From Diphasiastrum complanatum (Eukaryota > Streptophyta > Lycopodiopsida > Lycopodiales > Lycopodiaceae), in NCBI GenBank assembly GCA_029204225.1, contig CM055098.1, forward strand, positions 23,625,367 to 23,689,366: 64,000 nt of DNA, given 5' to 3'. Below are positions 46,621 through 58,255 of this stretch, piece after piece. The number at the start of each line of letters is the position of its first letter. Positions within the stretch are counted from its first letter, which is position 1. Below the pieces are notes generated by a model. It worked only from the letters and a program-made list of their open reading frames with translations, ran no database searches and was not told where the DNA came from. A program made the translations under genes and the position numbers.

Positions 46621-48007
46621 CAAAAAAAGTAATCCTCAAAATTGTTCACCCAGTCGGTGAATTCGACAATGCCACAAGATGTACAGGAAAAACTGAAATA
46701 CTTAGGAAAAGAGAAATGTATCATCATTTTGTCATTTTTACTGAAAACGAATAAAAATTATGGAATCAAACTGGGAAAACGTAATGTGTGAAGGAAAACG
46801 AACAGGAAATGTGACAAATGATCCAAAAAAATTTTAAACCAACACTGGAATGTGGAAGACACACAAACCCTGAGGGAGAGGACGCTAGTCGTCACCTCAA
46901 CGTAGGCTCTAATCAACACCAATGGGAAATGGCCATGAAACAAGGGAATGCCAAAAGAAGAAAACACCATGAAAGGGAGCACCAAGTATGAAGTAAGCTG
47001 CCCAAATGTGACAGAAAATCCAGCAAGTGATAGGTGGTGCAAAAGCTACCAAAATGGCCTCCGAATAGTGTGCCAAGTACGAAGAAATGTTGCCCAATGG
47101 TGGTAGAAAATCCAACAAACAATAGGTGGTGAAGAGGCTGTCGAAAAGTGAGCGAAGTAGGGCATAAATTTGCAAATGGGCTGAAGGTGGTGAAGTAGGG
47201 CACGACTTCAAAGTGTATATCTTGAGAATGAGATATCCGTTTGGCAAACCGTAAAGTGCAATGAACTTCTTGAAAAACACAGTATGTAAAGATCAAAAAC
47301 AGAATATTTTAGAACAGAAAACGGAATATTTCAATTTAACCGAGGTTTGACTTTTCAAAACCGTCACTTTTAAAAGGTCAAAAATGGATCTTAAGAATCA
47401 AGGAACGATAGGAAAGAACAAGATCTAATCAGATATGCGAAAAGAACAACTAAAAAAACACAGTAAAAAGAATACCCCTTTGGAAAACTTTGCAAGATCT
47501 TTGGATGTAGTCCTCCGTTTGACATGAAACCTAGATCAATAGTCTTCTCTCAGCCTAGCACCCTCATCCAATATGATTAAAAAAAAAAAACGATGAAAAA
47601 GATGAGTTTTTCCAAAAACTAAAAATTAGGGTTTCCAAAAAACGGCCAACAAACAAAATTACATCATCATAGGCACCGACTTGCTACGACACCAATGCAA
47701 CTCGCAAAACTCAAGTCCGATCACAAACAAAGAAGTTACGACAAAAAATGTGAAAAAAAAAATTAGAGAGAGAAAATGGCTAGAGAGAAAAAAAAACCGG
47801 CCAGAAAACTTTCTAGAAAGAGATCTAAAGTTCCACCAAAAGATGATGATCCAACTAGAGAGAGATGAAGAGAGAAAAGAGATAGCAGATCTTAGTCCTT
47901 CAATGAAGATCCTTAAACCTGCAAAGAAAATCACAAAAAAACATAAGATCCAAAAACCTGCAAAGAAACCATAAAACAAAAAAGCACTCCCAATTGCTCA
48001 GAAAAGT
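46621..48007 (-). mobile_element. Leader region of a reverse-strand gypsy B element
   Basis: On the minus strand this lies directly downstream of the LTR and PBS at 48008-48156. It is non-coding, with two similar units of about 100 bp (about 46970-47060 and 47060-47165, sharing GAAAATCCA(G/A)CAA and ATAGGTGGTG). Lys/Arg-rich plus-strand frames at 47680-47974 reflect A-rich composition, not a gene. gag is not identified. Confidence 0.55.
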
Positions 48008-48019
48008 GCTCTGAGACCA
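48008..48019 (-). other. PBS of reverse-strand gypsy B
   Basis: Reverse complement TGGTCTCAGAGC directly beside LTR end TTCATAACA; initiator-Met type with one change. Confidence 0.8.
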
Positions 48020-48156
48020 TGTTATGAACAGATTCACAAGTATTAGTATCAATGATGCATAAAAATTCACATAGCATTTTCCAACTAAGAAACTATATGA
48101 ATATCGATGGCCACCGATAGCTCAGGCAGATCTCCAACTAAGATCTCCAAAATACG
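48020..48156 (-). repeat. Partial family B LTR, reverse strand
   Basis: Element-sense 3' part of the LTR ending CTGTTCATAACA. It breaks off near 48156 where plus-strand pol/3' UTR sequence begins, a rearranged junction. Confidence 0.75.
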
Positions 48157-48880
48157 TAAAATAGCAGCCTTTTTTCTCTTTCTAGGCTTTTTCTCTTTCA
48201 CATTCGTTGTTGTTCCATCTCTAGATATTGTACCTAATTCGTCTGACCTTATTAATATTGATGGTCCCGATGCTCTTGTTGATCCTACTGTTGATTCTTC
48301 AATACTTGTTGGTGATGATATCTCAGTTGCCTGACGACCTCCATTACTTACATACTTATCAGGTCTTATCATCTACTAGAATTGAGATTAATAATTCTCT
48401 ATGCTTCATTTCACTAAAAGTGGATATCCGCGGCTGTAGGGGATTCAGCTTTTGGACTAGTATTAGTATCAATGATGCATAAAAATTCACATAGCATTTT
48501 CCAACTAAGAAACTATATGAATATCGATGGCCACCGATAGCTCAGGCAGATCTCCAACTAAGATCTCCAAAATACGTAAAATAGCAGCCTTTTTTCTCTT
48601 TCTAGGCTTTTTCTCTTTCACATTCGTTGTTGTTCCATCTCTAGATATTGTACCTAATTCGTCTGACCTTATTAATATTGATGGTCCCGATGCTCTTGTT
48701 GATCCTACTGTTGATTCTTCAATACTTGTTGGTGATGATATCTCAGTTGCCTGACGACCTCCATTACTTACATACTTATCAGGTCTTATCATCTACTAGA
48801 ATTGAGATTAATAATTCTCTATGCTTCATTTCACTAAAAGTGGATATCCGCGGCTGTAGGGGATTCAGCTTTTGGACTAG
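48041..48880. repeat. Perfect tandem duplication, 2 x 420 bp
   Basis: 48041-48460 and 48461-48880 are identical at every position I compared. Each unit joins part of a reverse-strand family B LTR to the plus-strand pol C-terminus (DIVPNSSDLINIDGPDALVD) and 3' UTR of family B. Confidence 0.95.
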
Positions 48881-49001
48881 CACCACTAGTGTGAAATGTA
48901 TAACCCAGGAAAGAAAATGACAATACAACAATACTAAAGTAGCTCTAGTAGTTAAAAAAATTTCTAGCCCATATTGAGGGCAATGCTTTAGATGGGAGGA
49001 G
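48881..49001 (+). other. Gypsy B 3' UTR and polypurine tract
   Basis: Matches 16275-16387 (GTATAACCCAGGAAAGAAAA, ATTGAGGGCAATG) and ends GATGGGAGGAG, but is followed by an LTR in the opposite orientation. Confidence 0.7.
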
Positions 49002-49350
49002 TGTTACGAACAGATTCACAGATTTTGATATCAATGATGCATAAAAGACAGCAAAAGCATTCACAAAGTATGAATATCAATGGTCATCGATAGCTCAGGC
49101 AGATCTCCAACCAAGGTCTCCAACATAGTACAACTCCCCTAGAAGAAGCCCAAGACTCAAAATGGTCAAAGCTACTAAATGACCAGCCTTAGTGGCTATT
49201 TATAGTGGACAAAATCTACCTCCTGAAATTCAAAAATTAGGGCCAAAATTAGAAAACCATGTAAATGGTGGTTCTAGGCCTGTCACATGTAATATAACTA
49301 CATGTCCAAAAATATTGTCAAAAAAGGAGAAGGATGGACTGTAATGTAAA
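49002..49350 (-). repeat. Family B LTR, reverse strand, missing its outer end
   Basis: Element-sense ending CTGTTCGTAACA. Contains CACTATAAATAGCC-like TATA (reverse). Its 5' part is lost at a join to the 3' UTR near 49350. Confidence 0.75.
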
Positions 49351-49770
49351 ACATTTCCCTCAATGTGGTCTAAAAAATATCTTAACTACCAGAGCTACTT
49401 TAGTACCGTTGTATTGTCATTTTCTTTCCTGGGTTATACATTTCGTACTAGTGTGGTCAGTCCAATAGCCGAATCCCCTACAGCTGCAGAAAACTGCTTT
49501 TAGTACAATGAAGCTAAGAGATTTTTATCTCAAATCCAATAGTTGCTAAGTCTAGGCAGCGGTGGTCGTCGGCGGGCAACTGAGGTATCATCATCAACAA
49601 GTGATGGAGAATCAATAGCTGGAGCAACAAGAGCATCAGAGCCATCAATATCAGGCAAATCAATAGGAGGTACAACCGCAACAACATGTGAATCAGGAAC
49701 TGCATCAAGAACATCAGCAAGATGTGGATCAGCAACTGCAACAACAGGGGCCTCTGGTTGCTCCATGTCA
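49351..49770 (-). pseudogene. Gypsy B pol C-terminus and 3' UTR, reverse strand
   Basis: Minus-strand frame 49766-49530: VADPHLADVLDAVPDSHVVA and DLPDIDGSDALVAPAIDSPS, parallel to VAVIPPPDLSDIDGPDALAA at 16020-16080. Forms an inverted arrangement with the plus-strand copies at 48157-48980. Confidence 0.75.
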
Positions 49771-49946
49771 CTTGGTCTCTGATGCTATTACTGAGTTGCC
49801 ACTTTTTTCTAGTGTTCCTGGACCATCAGAGTACCTTGAGAGAGTTTCTTCTCCTTTTTTGGTTATTTTTTGGGGATGGTGCCGCCATGTACTTCAGTGT
49901 TGCTCACATATGCTTTGATACTCATTACCAGCTACATGTGGATATT
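49771..49946 (+). repeat. Third copy of the shared gypsy internal block (partial)
   Basis: TCACTTGGTCTCTGATGCTA through GCTACATGTGGATATTGCT matches 14218-14400 and 11608-11784. It ends exactly where a reverse-strand PBS begins; the two share GCTCT at the junction. Confidence 0.7.
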
Positions 49947-49958
49947 GCTCTGATACCA
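49947..49958 (-). other. PBS of a second reverse-strand gypsy B
   Basis: Reverse complement TGGTATCAGAGC, perfect initiator-Met type, next to the LTR end at 49959. Confidence 0.82.
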
Positions 49959-50356
49959 TGTTATGAACAAATTCATAGAGTTTGATATCAATGATGCATA
50001 AAAGATAGCAAAAAGCATTCACAAAGCATTCTTCAACTAAGAAATTGTGTGAATATCCGCCGATAGCTCAGGCAGATCTCCAACTAAGATCTCCAGAATA
50101 GTCCAACTCCCCTACAAGAAGCCCAAGACTCAAAATGATCAAAGCTACTAAATGAACAGCCTTAGTGGCTATTTATGGTGGACAAAACCTACCTCCCTTC
50201 ATACAGAAATGGAGGGAAGGTAAAATTTAAAAATTAGGGCCAAAAGTAGAAAACCATGTAAATGGTGTTTCTAGGCTTGTCACATGTAATATAACTGTGT
50301 GTCCAAAAGTACTGTCAAAAATAGAGAAGGATGGACTACAATGTATATCCATAACA
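49959..50356 (-). repeat. Family B LTR, reverse strand (left arm of inverted pair)
   Basis: 398 bp; element sense TGTTATGG...TTCATAACA. Followed after GGGAG by a plus-strand LTR. Confidence 0.87.
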
Positions 50357-50361
50357 GGGAG

Positions 50362-50724
50362 TGTTATGGACATGTATTATAGTCCATATTTCTCTACTTT
50401 TGACAGTATTAGTGGACATGCACCTTATATTACATGTGACGGGCCTAGACATACTATTTTACAAGGTTTTCTATTTTTGGCCCTAAATTTTGAATTTCAC
50501 TTTCCCTCCAAATCAATATGAGGGGAGGTCGGGTTTGTCCACTATAAATAGCCACTAAGGTTGGTCATTTGCTAGTTTTGATCATTTGAAATTGGGCATC
50601 TTGTAGGGGAGTTGTACTATTTTGGAGATTTGCATTGATATTCATACAGTTTCTTAGTTGGAAAATGCTTTTTGTTGTTTTGTATGCATCATTGATACTA
50701 ATACCTGTGAATCTGTTCATAACA
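50362..50724 (+). repeat. Family B LTR, plus strand (right arm of inverted pair)
   Basis: 363 bp, TGTTATGGACATG...CTGTTCATAACA, preceded by GGGAG (polypurine remnant) and similar to 16388-16773. Confidence 0.88.
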
Positions 50725-52215
50725 CTCTACCTCCTAATACTTTTTCATAGTCCAAAAAGTGTTTTTTAATCCTAGAAGGTCTACTCTTCACTACACTGCT
50801 CACAAAAAACCAATTTTATGGTGATTGTTGAAATTGGCATTTCACCTATTACTTTCAAAGTTTCTAGGGTCTTTAGGTATGGTAAAGGCTGGTGTCTCAA
50901 CTATAAATTTCAAATCAATAAAGTTTGATCTAGCATTTGATTCCTCCCATTAAAATGTTGTCGGTTATTTTAAGGTTGGCTTGAGTACTTGCTTCTTGAA
51001 CACTTTGCTTGTCAACATGTGTCTGCCATAACACAAAATTTTGAAGGAGTGTTGTGGACCTTTTTAGAGTTCAATCTCTTCTAGAAGGGCTGCTAAGATT
51101 TCTCCAAGTAACAATAACTCACCCGACGTTAAGGCCAAAATGGCCCTAGGCAAACATAGCTGCAACATACCCAAATGATAGAGAGCGTCCAAATAGATAT
51201 CATATCTAGAAAAATAAGAGCAAAAGTATCAAAGAACTACAAAATTTAAAAGTAGAATCCTAGTTCAAGAACTTCTTGTTCCCAATGAAACCTTGAAAAG
51301 TTCGTGCCACAATTCTAGAAACTATCATAAGGAATACTCACATAGCTTGAGGATACATGTATCTAGTGACATATGATTGCAATCCTAGGAAGTCATGATG
51401 GAAAAGTATGCCTATCATGATTAGCTAGAAAGACGGTGTCTTAAATCTTGTGTAGAATGTTAAAGGAGTGGGTTGTAATCAACAAAGCATCCTTATGAAC
51501 ACAGAACAATTTCACAAAGATTTATCATCTACATTGTCAATTTGCAATTGAAGCTCTCATTCATCAATCTCCTTACTTATTGAGACCATGCATATGTTTT
51601 TGTTGAACTTGATGAACCCTTTTTGAATTTATGTTAAGATCCTATGAATGTTATCCCATTGTATTTCAAATGAAACCATTCTTTTTCTAGATGTCTAAGT
51701 TCAAGTGAAAAAGGTTGTTTTTGTGATCATGATTCTAGCAAATGTATGCTTACATCAAACATTTAAGTTTGCAAGGGGTTGCATTTGAAAACTTTTCCCC
51801 AAACAAATCCTTTGGTTTTGAGTGTTTTTTCTTATATTCAAATTAAGCTAGAAATTCCTATGGGAACTTGTAGTACCAAAATACTTTTAACGTGTGCAAA
51901 AAAACTAAAATTTCGAACCACACATCACATCAGATTTGTTTTCCACATTTGCGAATGTGGGCAAGGCATGGCACTTACCAACAAACACATCAACGTGTTT
52001 GCAAATATGTGCAAAAATCTTGCTAGTAACTATGTTTGTGATGCAAGGTTAGGAATTTGCATTCATAGCATGCTTAATATGTCTCTTTCTAAGAGTAATC
52101 ACTTGACTTTAGTCTTGTTCACCCTAGCCCATTCTGCCTTTTATTTTTCATTTGACTCTTTTTCTATACATTGTTTCCTAGACTGAGTATGTGTTACTTT
52201 TCTTGTTCTTTTCAG
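50725..52215 (+). other. 3' part of dynein intron 17
   Basis: About 1.5 kb of AT-rich non-coding sequence, acceptor TCTTTTCAG. No element recognised. Confidence 0.55.
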
Positions 52216-52360
52216 GTATTGTCTAAATCTAAAATTCTCGCAGAAGAAATTTCCAAAAAGCAAAAAATTGCTGAAGAAACAGAAGCAAAAATTGATGAGG
52301 CTCGTAATGGATACAAACCTGTAGCAAAATTAACATCAGTCCTTTTTTTCTGTGTTTCTG
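52216..52360 (+). CDS. Dynein heavy chain exon 18: buttress
   Basis: 145 nt, ending in phase 1. VLSKSKILAEEISKKQKIAE and TEAKIDEARNGYKPVA are buttress helix sequence, then LTSVLFFCVS. Donor TCTG|GTATCCTCTC, with (CT)n from +5. The split codon G|AC joins exon 19 to give SDMANIEPMYQYS, exactly the family wording (LFFc.sdLaniepMYQySL). Confidence 0.94.
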
Positions 52361-52362
52361 GT

Positions 52363-52364
<2 letters not shown>

Positions 52365-52440
<76 letters not shown>
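52365..52440 (+). repeat. (CT)n microsatellite at the intron 18 donor
   Basis: About 38 CT units starting at intron position +5, followed by LINE copy 7. Confidence 0.96.
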
Positions 52441-52443
<3 letters not shown>

Positions 52444-55322
52444 CCTGCCTCCTCCTCGCCCTGTTTCCACATCACCCGCCACCTCACTCCCCCCCCTCGT
52501 TGATGGCTCATCCTTACCCCTCGCTGTTGACCCCTGCTCCATCGCTACTACCCAGAACCCCTAACCCTCAGTGATGGTTACTAAAACCCCGTTGCTGAAC
52601 CCTGCCCCCTCGTTGATAATGAATCCACCATCATTGATGCCCTTGCGCTCTGATTCTGAAGTGCCCCTCGCTACAGCTACCCCTGTTGCTACGACATCTG
52701 CTACCACCTCAGTTGTTGATGTTGACTCCTTAGCTGCTGTTTTTGACCCACCGGGGCCCCATCCATACCATCTTCAGATTGGGGTATGGAATTGTGATGG
52801 CATTCACTCATCCTCTACAGTAGGTAATCTGATTGACTTTATTATTGGACAAGACCTATTGTTTTTCATGGAGACGCACGAGAGCCAGGAGCAGGGTCTA
52901 CCCACTTTCCCAGGATACAGATGGGATTTAGTATATAGACCTAAGACTAGATCTTCTAGCGGTTGTGATTTTGGAGGGGTGGCTTGTCTCTATAGGGAGT
53001 CCCTTCATCAAATTATTGAGTTCGTCAGACACGATGAGCACTCTTTCCCGCACAACAAATCATTGGAATCCCAGGCTGCCTTCCTCACCACTTCTCTTCA
53101 TACCGCTGCAACTTTAGCCTTTTCATCTAAACCCCACAAAAATAGACCTACTCATCCGTGATCACCTCGACCTCTCCATCCACCATGGGATGTGGAATGG
53201 CGCTCGCTCCACCACACTCACACAGGCTCGTGTACATGCCCCCCATCTCCTTCGCTCCTCACGGCAAGTGTACAACCACACACTTCGCCGTAAAAAATGT
53301 GCATATGATGATTCCGAAGGAAGCCGCCCTTCTTTACAGCTCCTCTTCTTGAGCCTTTTGGCGTGAATTTATCCCCCGTTCTCCACCCCCTCTCCTAGAC
53401 AACCTACATACCTGGACTGACTATGCTACCCAGCGCTACACCATACCGACTGATATGCCCATTTCCATCTCCCCTCGACCTTCAGATTTCACCCTCTTCA
53501 CCCCTGATTTGGTCTAGGCAGCAGTCAAGAAATTGAAAACCCATCGAACTAGAGACATTGAAGATCTGGAATCCGAACTACTGATTCACTCCTCAGACGC
53601 TCTTGCCCCCACATTATCCACTCTCCTCAACCATGTTGTTGTTGAAGGCTTCCTATCTTCTTGGTGCACCAACATCATACATCCCATCCATAAAAATGGT
53701 GACCCCATGTTACCTGGTAATTATCACACTATCATGATCGGGCATGTTCTCGCGAAGTTATATGGCACCATCCTTCAGTCTGCAGTTAGCTTAGAGGCAG
53801 AGTCCAGGAGATTGCATGCACTGGGTCAGGCAGGGTTCTGCTCTCATTACTCCACTACTGATCATATCTTCACGCTTCGAGCTCTCATTGAGGAAGCTAG
53901 GCACAGGAAGGAAAAGGTTTACTGTTGTTTTGTGGACTTCAAGAAAGCCTTTGACTCTGTCCCACGCTCTCTACTTATCCAGCGACTTCGTGACCTGGGT
54001 TTCTTGACATATATTATTCTAGTTGTCATGGCTCTCTATGAGAGGGTTTTGGGGTGCTTTTGTCATAGCAGTGGCATTTCTGAGCAGATCCGGAGTACTA
54101 TTGGGGTTAAACAGGGATGCTCTCTTTCACCAGTTCTTTTTGGACTATACATCGATGAGCTAGAGTGGGTCATTTCTCAATGTGGCGGGGACGGTTGCAG
54201 GCTTGGTGACATTCTTATTGCTATCCTTCTATGTGCAGATGATGTGGTGCTTGCCTCTCATACCGGAGAGGGCTTACAGAGACAACTGGATTGCTTACAC
54301 ACCTTTTGTACTCAGTGGGGTTTAGAGGTGAACCTCTCGAAGACCAAAATCATGGTCTTCAATACCTCTCGGGCTTTCATGCAGCGTCAGGAGCTTACCT
54401 TTGATGGACGGCCTCTAGAGGTGGTTTTTTCCTATACTTTTGGTTCTACTTTCAGTATGAGACAGGCAACTACTTCTAGACTCAAGAAGGGTCATTCTTT
54501 CCTGGTCCAGTTGGAGAGATTCTGCTTCCGTAAGTCTATTCGGGATGCCCTGAGTAAGTGCAGACTTTTTGACACCATCGTCACCCCTTCAGCCATATAT
54601 GCAGGAGAGATATGGTGTACATGCCTCTCCTCCTCACATTGGGCCAGCATTTCACATTTACAGACCACCATGCTAGCTCGCATGATTCGGGCGAAACCCT
54701 CTGTCCCACATGAGATCATTCTTGCAGAATTTGCCACCCCCCTATCCAGATAGAGGTAGCCTTCCAACTTATCACATACATCCAAAGGGCTCGGGCACTT
54801 CCTGATACAGAGCAGAGATACACACGGCTTGCACTCATGTCCTCACACCATCTTCAGACTCAGGGGTACCGGTTGTCATGGTTCTCCCAGGCATCAAACT
54901 TCCTCATGGAGACATTCGGTATCGATATCATGGATCTCCCATTGGGTACACACCAGTACATTAGACGGTTTTTATATAGAGCATATCTTGACCGTACTTG
55001 GCGACGCCAATTAGGGGTTAAGCCTGATTACTACCGGATACACTTTCTGGAGCAGGATGTCGCTGGACCCCTAGTCTTACCTCGATATTTGTCTTCAGGA
55101 CTATCACACAGTTTCCGCTTCACCTTGGGACAGTTCAGAGTCTCCTCGCACCAGTTGGCTATTGAGACTGGCAGATTCCAGGAGGGTACACCACGAGAGG
55201 AGAGATTGTGCCAGCTATGTTCTTTACATGAGGTAGAGTCCGAGGAGCACTTCATCTTCAGATGCCCCATATACTATGCGATCAGAGGGAGATACCACTG
55301 CCTGTTCCGAGACATGCCTTAT
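52441..55322 (+). pseudogene. LINE copy 7: ORF1 end, ORF2 and zinc-finger region, 3' end lost
   Basis: 52441-52740 Pro/Ser-rich ORF1-like sequence. 52745-53160 endonuclease (LQIGVWNCDGIHSSSTVGNL, DLLFFMETHESQEQ), with a deletion of its middle. 53533-54753 a 406-codon RT frame (FVDFKKAFDSVPRSLLIQRL, GVKQGCSLSPVLFGLYIDEL, LCADDVVLASHTGEGLQRQL). The catalytic YADD is CADD here. 54837-55334 C-terminal region (CQLCSLHEVESEEHFIFRCP). Stops after FRDMPYPVV, where a reverse-strand element begins; no 3' UTR. Confidence 0.9.
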
Positions 55323-55509
55323 CCCGTTGTTTAATGCTCTGATGAAGTTCTAAAACTGCCTTGCCTAAGGTTTGCAACAGTTTTTCTGAGTCTAGGGTGT
55401 CATCACTGCCGGGTGAGGCCGGCTGAATTTCCGTATTTCCCCCATCACTTCCTGGTGATGCCGGGTGAATCTCGGTAGCACCCCCCTCCAAAATTTCATC
55501 AGTATCCAT
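55323..55509 (-). pseudogene. N-terminus of a polyprotein of LTR element F, reverse strand
   Basis: Minus strand from ATG 55509: MDTDEILEGGATEIHPASPG, then a second PASPGSD unit and SEKLLQTLGKAVLELHQSIK. No conserved domain is seen. Its position downstream (element sense) of an LTR and PBS at 59307-59735 suggests the start of gag; the rest is missing at the join with LINE copy 7. Confidence 0.45.
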
Positions 55510-56005
55510 TTGCTTGCCAACTGAAAATTAAAAAAAAATTACGTTCAGTTAACACATTCATTACGGGTATAATAGTTACTGAACCAAGCAATGTCTTCAA
55601 AAAACCAATTTACAGACAGTACGTGCTTTTATTCACCAATTATACCAATGAATTTCCAAATGGATCGTTTACGCAATAAAAACCGGAATTAAAACGTCAA
55701 TGCACCGAAAATCCTTATCAACAACCTCAGTTGTCTCATACAACTGCAAAATTTAAACATCAGTTCTTAAAACTGGAAAACCCATTTCGAGCAAGAAATT
55801 CACAAGCTAGGAAAAAACTCGAAATGCCATAAATGCGCCCCCCCCCCCCCCCCCCCTTCCCACCACCTACTACCAACATGCATAACTTAAGTTTAAACGA
55901 ATAAACTTTTAGTTAGGGGCCACGTACCCCTCCCCCCCTTTCAACCATCTCCCTCCCTCCACGGCCTCAAACCAGAGAGCGCTGGTTCCAAGAGAGCGCC
56001 CACCC

Positions 56006-56069
<64 letters not shown>

Positions 56070-56385
56070 CTTGTGGAGAATGAGGGCAATAAGTGCGCCC
56101 ATCATCATCTTATTCACAGAGCACAAATCATGCAGGTCTACAGGCAGGCAGAGGGCAGATTTTCAGCGGTTTCCAAGCTTCACATAACTGAGTTTTATTC
56201 ACAGTTTCACAACCATTTCACATGCAGGAAGCTCAAAAGCCCAAAGTATTTGCTGTTTTTTGTAGATCACTTTGCTTTTCCAGTGTTTTGCAGTTTAAAA
56301 ACAGCAGTTATGCTGCCAAAATTTCCACAAACTGATTTTTTCAAGCTACAATGACTATTTTATCCAATAGCACTTGTACTTGAAC
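55510..56385 (-). other. Leader of LTR element F, with poly-C and (GA)n
   Basis: Non-coding. Contains a C tract of about 20 (about 55837-55857) and (GA)n at 56008-56065. Interrupted at 56390/58737 by element E. Confidence 0.5.
56008..56065. repeat. (GA)n microsatellite in element F leader
   Basis: About 29 GA units; the only long array of this type here with no LINE beside it and not at a splice donor. Confidence 0.95.
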
Positions 56386-56390
56386 CAAAC

Positions 56391-56870
56391 TGTCACAAGC
56401 CAGTCTCTCCAAGATCGTGAATCCTAGAAGCCGGTGTGTAGAATGAACCTCCCAACCATAGGCACCCCCTCCTTGAGTCCTCCTACCTGCTATTCCCGTC
56501 AACTGGCACATGGCATCCACCTATGGGTGATCAGTCCACTTGGCATGCCTAGCCCCTGTGACCTGTGAATACTGACTGACTCATAGGGTACCACCCCCCG
56601 TGCCCCGCCAAAGACCTGTGACCCTCTTGTTCACCCTGACTACTTGCCGGCTAGCATCTCGTCACTGACGGCTAGGGTCCCGATGGTCAAGACACACCAC
56701 ATCTCTGACAACTTGTCAAGTGGCCACACCGGGTGACTGCTCGTGACGCACCGGTCCCAACTTGGGACAGATGTCCTCCTCGGTCACTGGCCCTTGCCAA
56801 TACTTGGCCTCAGGCCCTCTGGTGACCGGCCGTGCCAAGGTCATGATAGAGTCGCAACTGGACTCTAACA
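56391..56870 (-). repeat. 3' LTR of element E
   Basis: 480 bp, element sense TGTTAGAGTCC...GGCTTGTGACA (TG...CA), GC-rich and highly similar to 58256-58736. Confidence 0.93.
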
Positions 56871-56891
56871 ATCCTTCCCTCCTCTGGCAAG

Positions 56892-58250
56892 TCATCGGTC
56901 CTCGATGAAAAACTCTGGGTAAGACTTCTGCAACGCCTGTCGCGTCTCCGAGGTTGCATCTAACAATGGATGCCCTTTCCAGGTTACTAGATACTCTTGA
57001 AGGAGACGATTCCGCAATCGTCGCTCCCTTCGATCTAGGATTCTGTCTGGCCCATAACCAGTGGTGTCTTTCTCCTCAAGAGATACTAGACCTTCCACCA
57101 GGCTATCGCCATCGTGCAAACATCTCTTCAGTTTGCTAACATGGAATACTGGATGCACCTTGGATCCTACAGGTAGTGGTAGCTTATAAGCTACTTGGCT
57201 CACCTTCTTAATAAACCATGGTCCACAATACCTAGGAGATAACTTGGCGCACTTTCCTGTGCGTAGCACCTTCGACTTCGAAGGGACTAGTAAATACACC
57301 ACCCAATTTCCATTCTCAAATTCCCGATAGGTACAGTTCTCACGAGCATAACTCTCTGCCCTAGCTACAGCTTTGGACAAGTTATCTCGTGCCAAGTCTA
57401 GCTTCTGCTGCATTTGAGCCAAAAACTCTACAGCACTAGGTACCCTATGTGGAATTCCTATGATTGCAGGACTGAGTGGCCTGAAACCATAATTGAGCTC
57501 AAATGGACTCAATCCAGTGGACGCATGTCTCTTATCATTGTACGTGAACTCCAATAGCGGTAAATGCTTTACCCAGTCTGTTTGCGTACTACTCACATAT
57601 GCCCTAAGCATATCTTCCAAGATCTGATTCACTCGCTCTATCTGACCATCCGTCTGAGGATGCTCAGAGCTACTCATCCGCAACTGTGTTCCCAGCTTGG
57701 CAAACACCTCAATCCAGAAATTTCCCGTAAACTTAGGATCCTTGTCAGAAACTATGGACTTCGGAAGACCATGTAACCTGACAATATTCTGAATAAACAA
57801 CTCAGCCACTTGCGGAGTTGTGACCTTCTTGGTCGTTGCGATGAAATGAGCCATCTTGGAAAACCTGTCTACCACTACCATAACGGAATTGAATCCATTC
57901 TGGGTCTTGGGTAGCCCAACAATAAAATCCATAGAGATGCTTTCCCACCTTCCTATAGGTATCTCAAGTGGATGTAGCAAGCCCGGAGGACTCACTCTCT
58001 CGGCCTTGTTCACCTGACAAGCCGTGCAACGCTGGACGTACTCTCTTACATCCTGCTGCAATCGTGGCTAGAAATAATGCCTTCTCAAAAGCTCACTGGT
58101 CTTATCAATACCAGCGTGCCCTACGCAAGGACTATCATGGCATTCATGAATCTTACGACAAAGATCCTTCACGTTTGGCACGAAAACTCTTCCATTTCTC
58201 AATAACATACCATCCTTCACGGTGTATGTTAAATATGTACTGCTCTGATA
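56892..58250 (-). pseudogene. Integrase region of element E pol
   Basis: Minus strand. 58250-58080: zinc-binding module (LTYTVKDGMLLRNGRVFVPN, HDSPCVGHAGIDKT..LLRRHYF), a stop at about 58070. 58061-56892 is one open frame of 389 codons: YVQRCTACQVNKAER, core DDE in SMDFIVGLPKTQNG, IVSDKDPKFTGNFW and DGQIERVNQILEDMLRAYVS. GPY/F-like LSPRYCGPWFIKKVSQVAYK. Chromodomain-like YLVTWKGHPLLDATSE at the end. Different family from A and B. Confidence 0.92.
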
Positions 58251-58255
58251 CCAAT
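58243..58255 (-). other. PBS of element E
   Basis: Reverse complement TTGGTATCAGAGC next to the LTR; perfect initiator-Met type. Confidence 0.9.

Noticed and set aside
47681-47974. Lys-rich 97-codon plus-strand frame as a small basic protein
   Set aside because: A-rich composition of the reverse-strand element leader; no homology pattern, and the opposite strand also has an open frame of low complexity.
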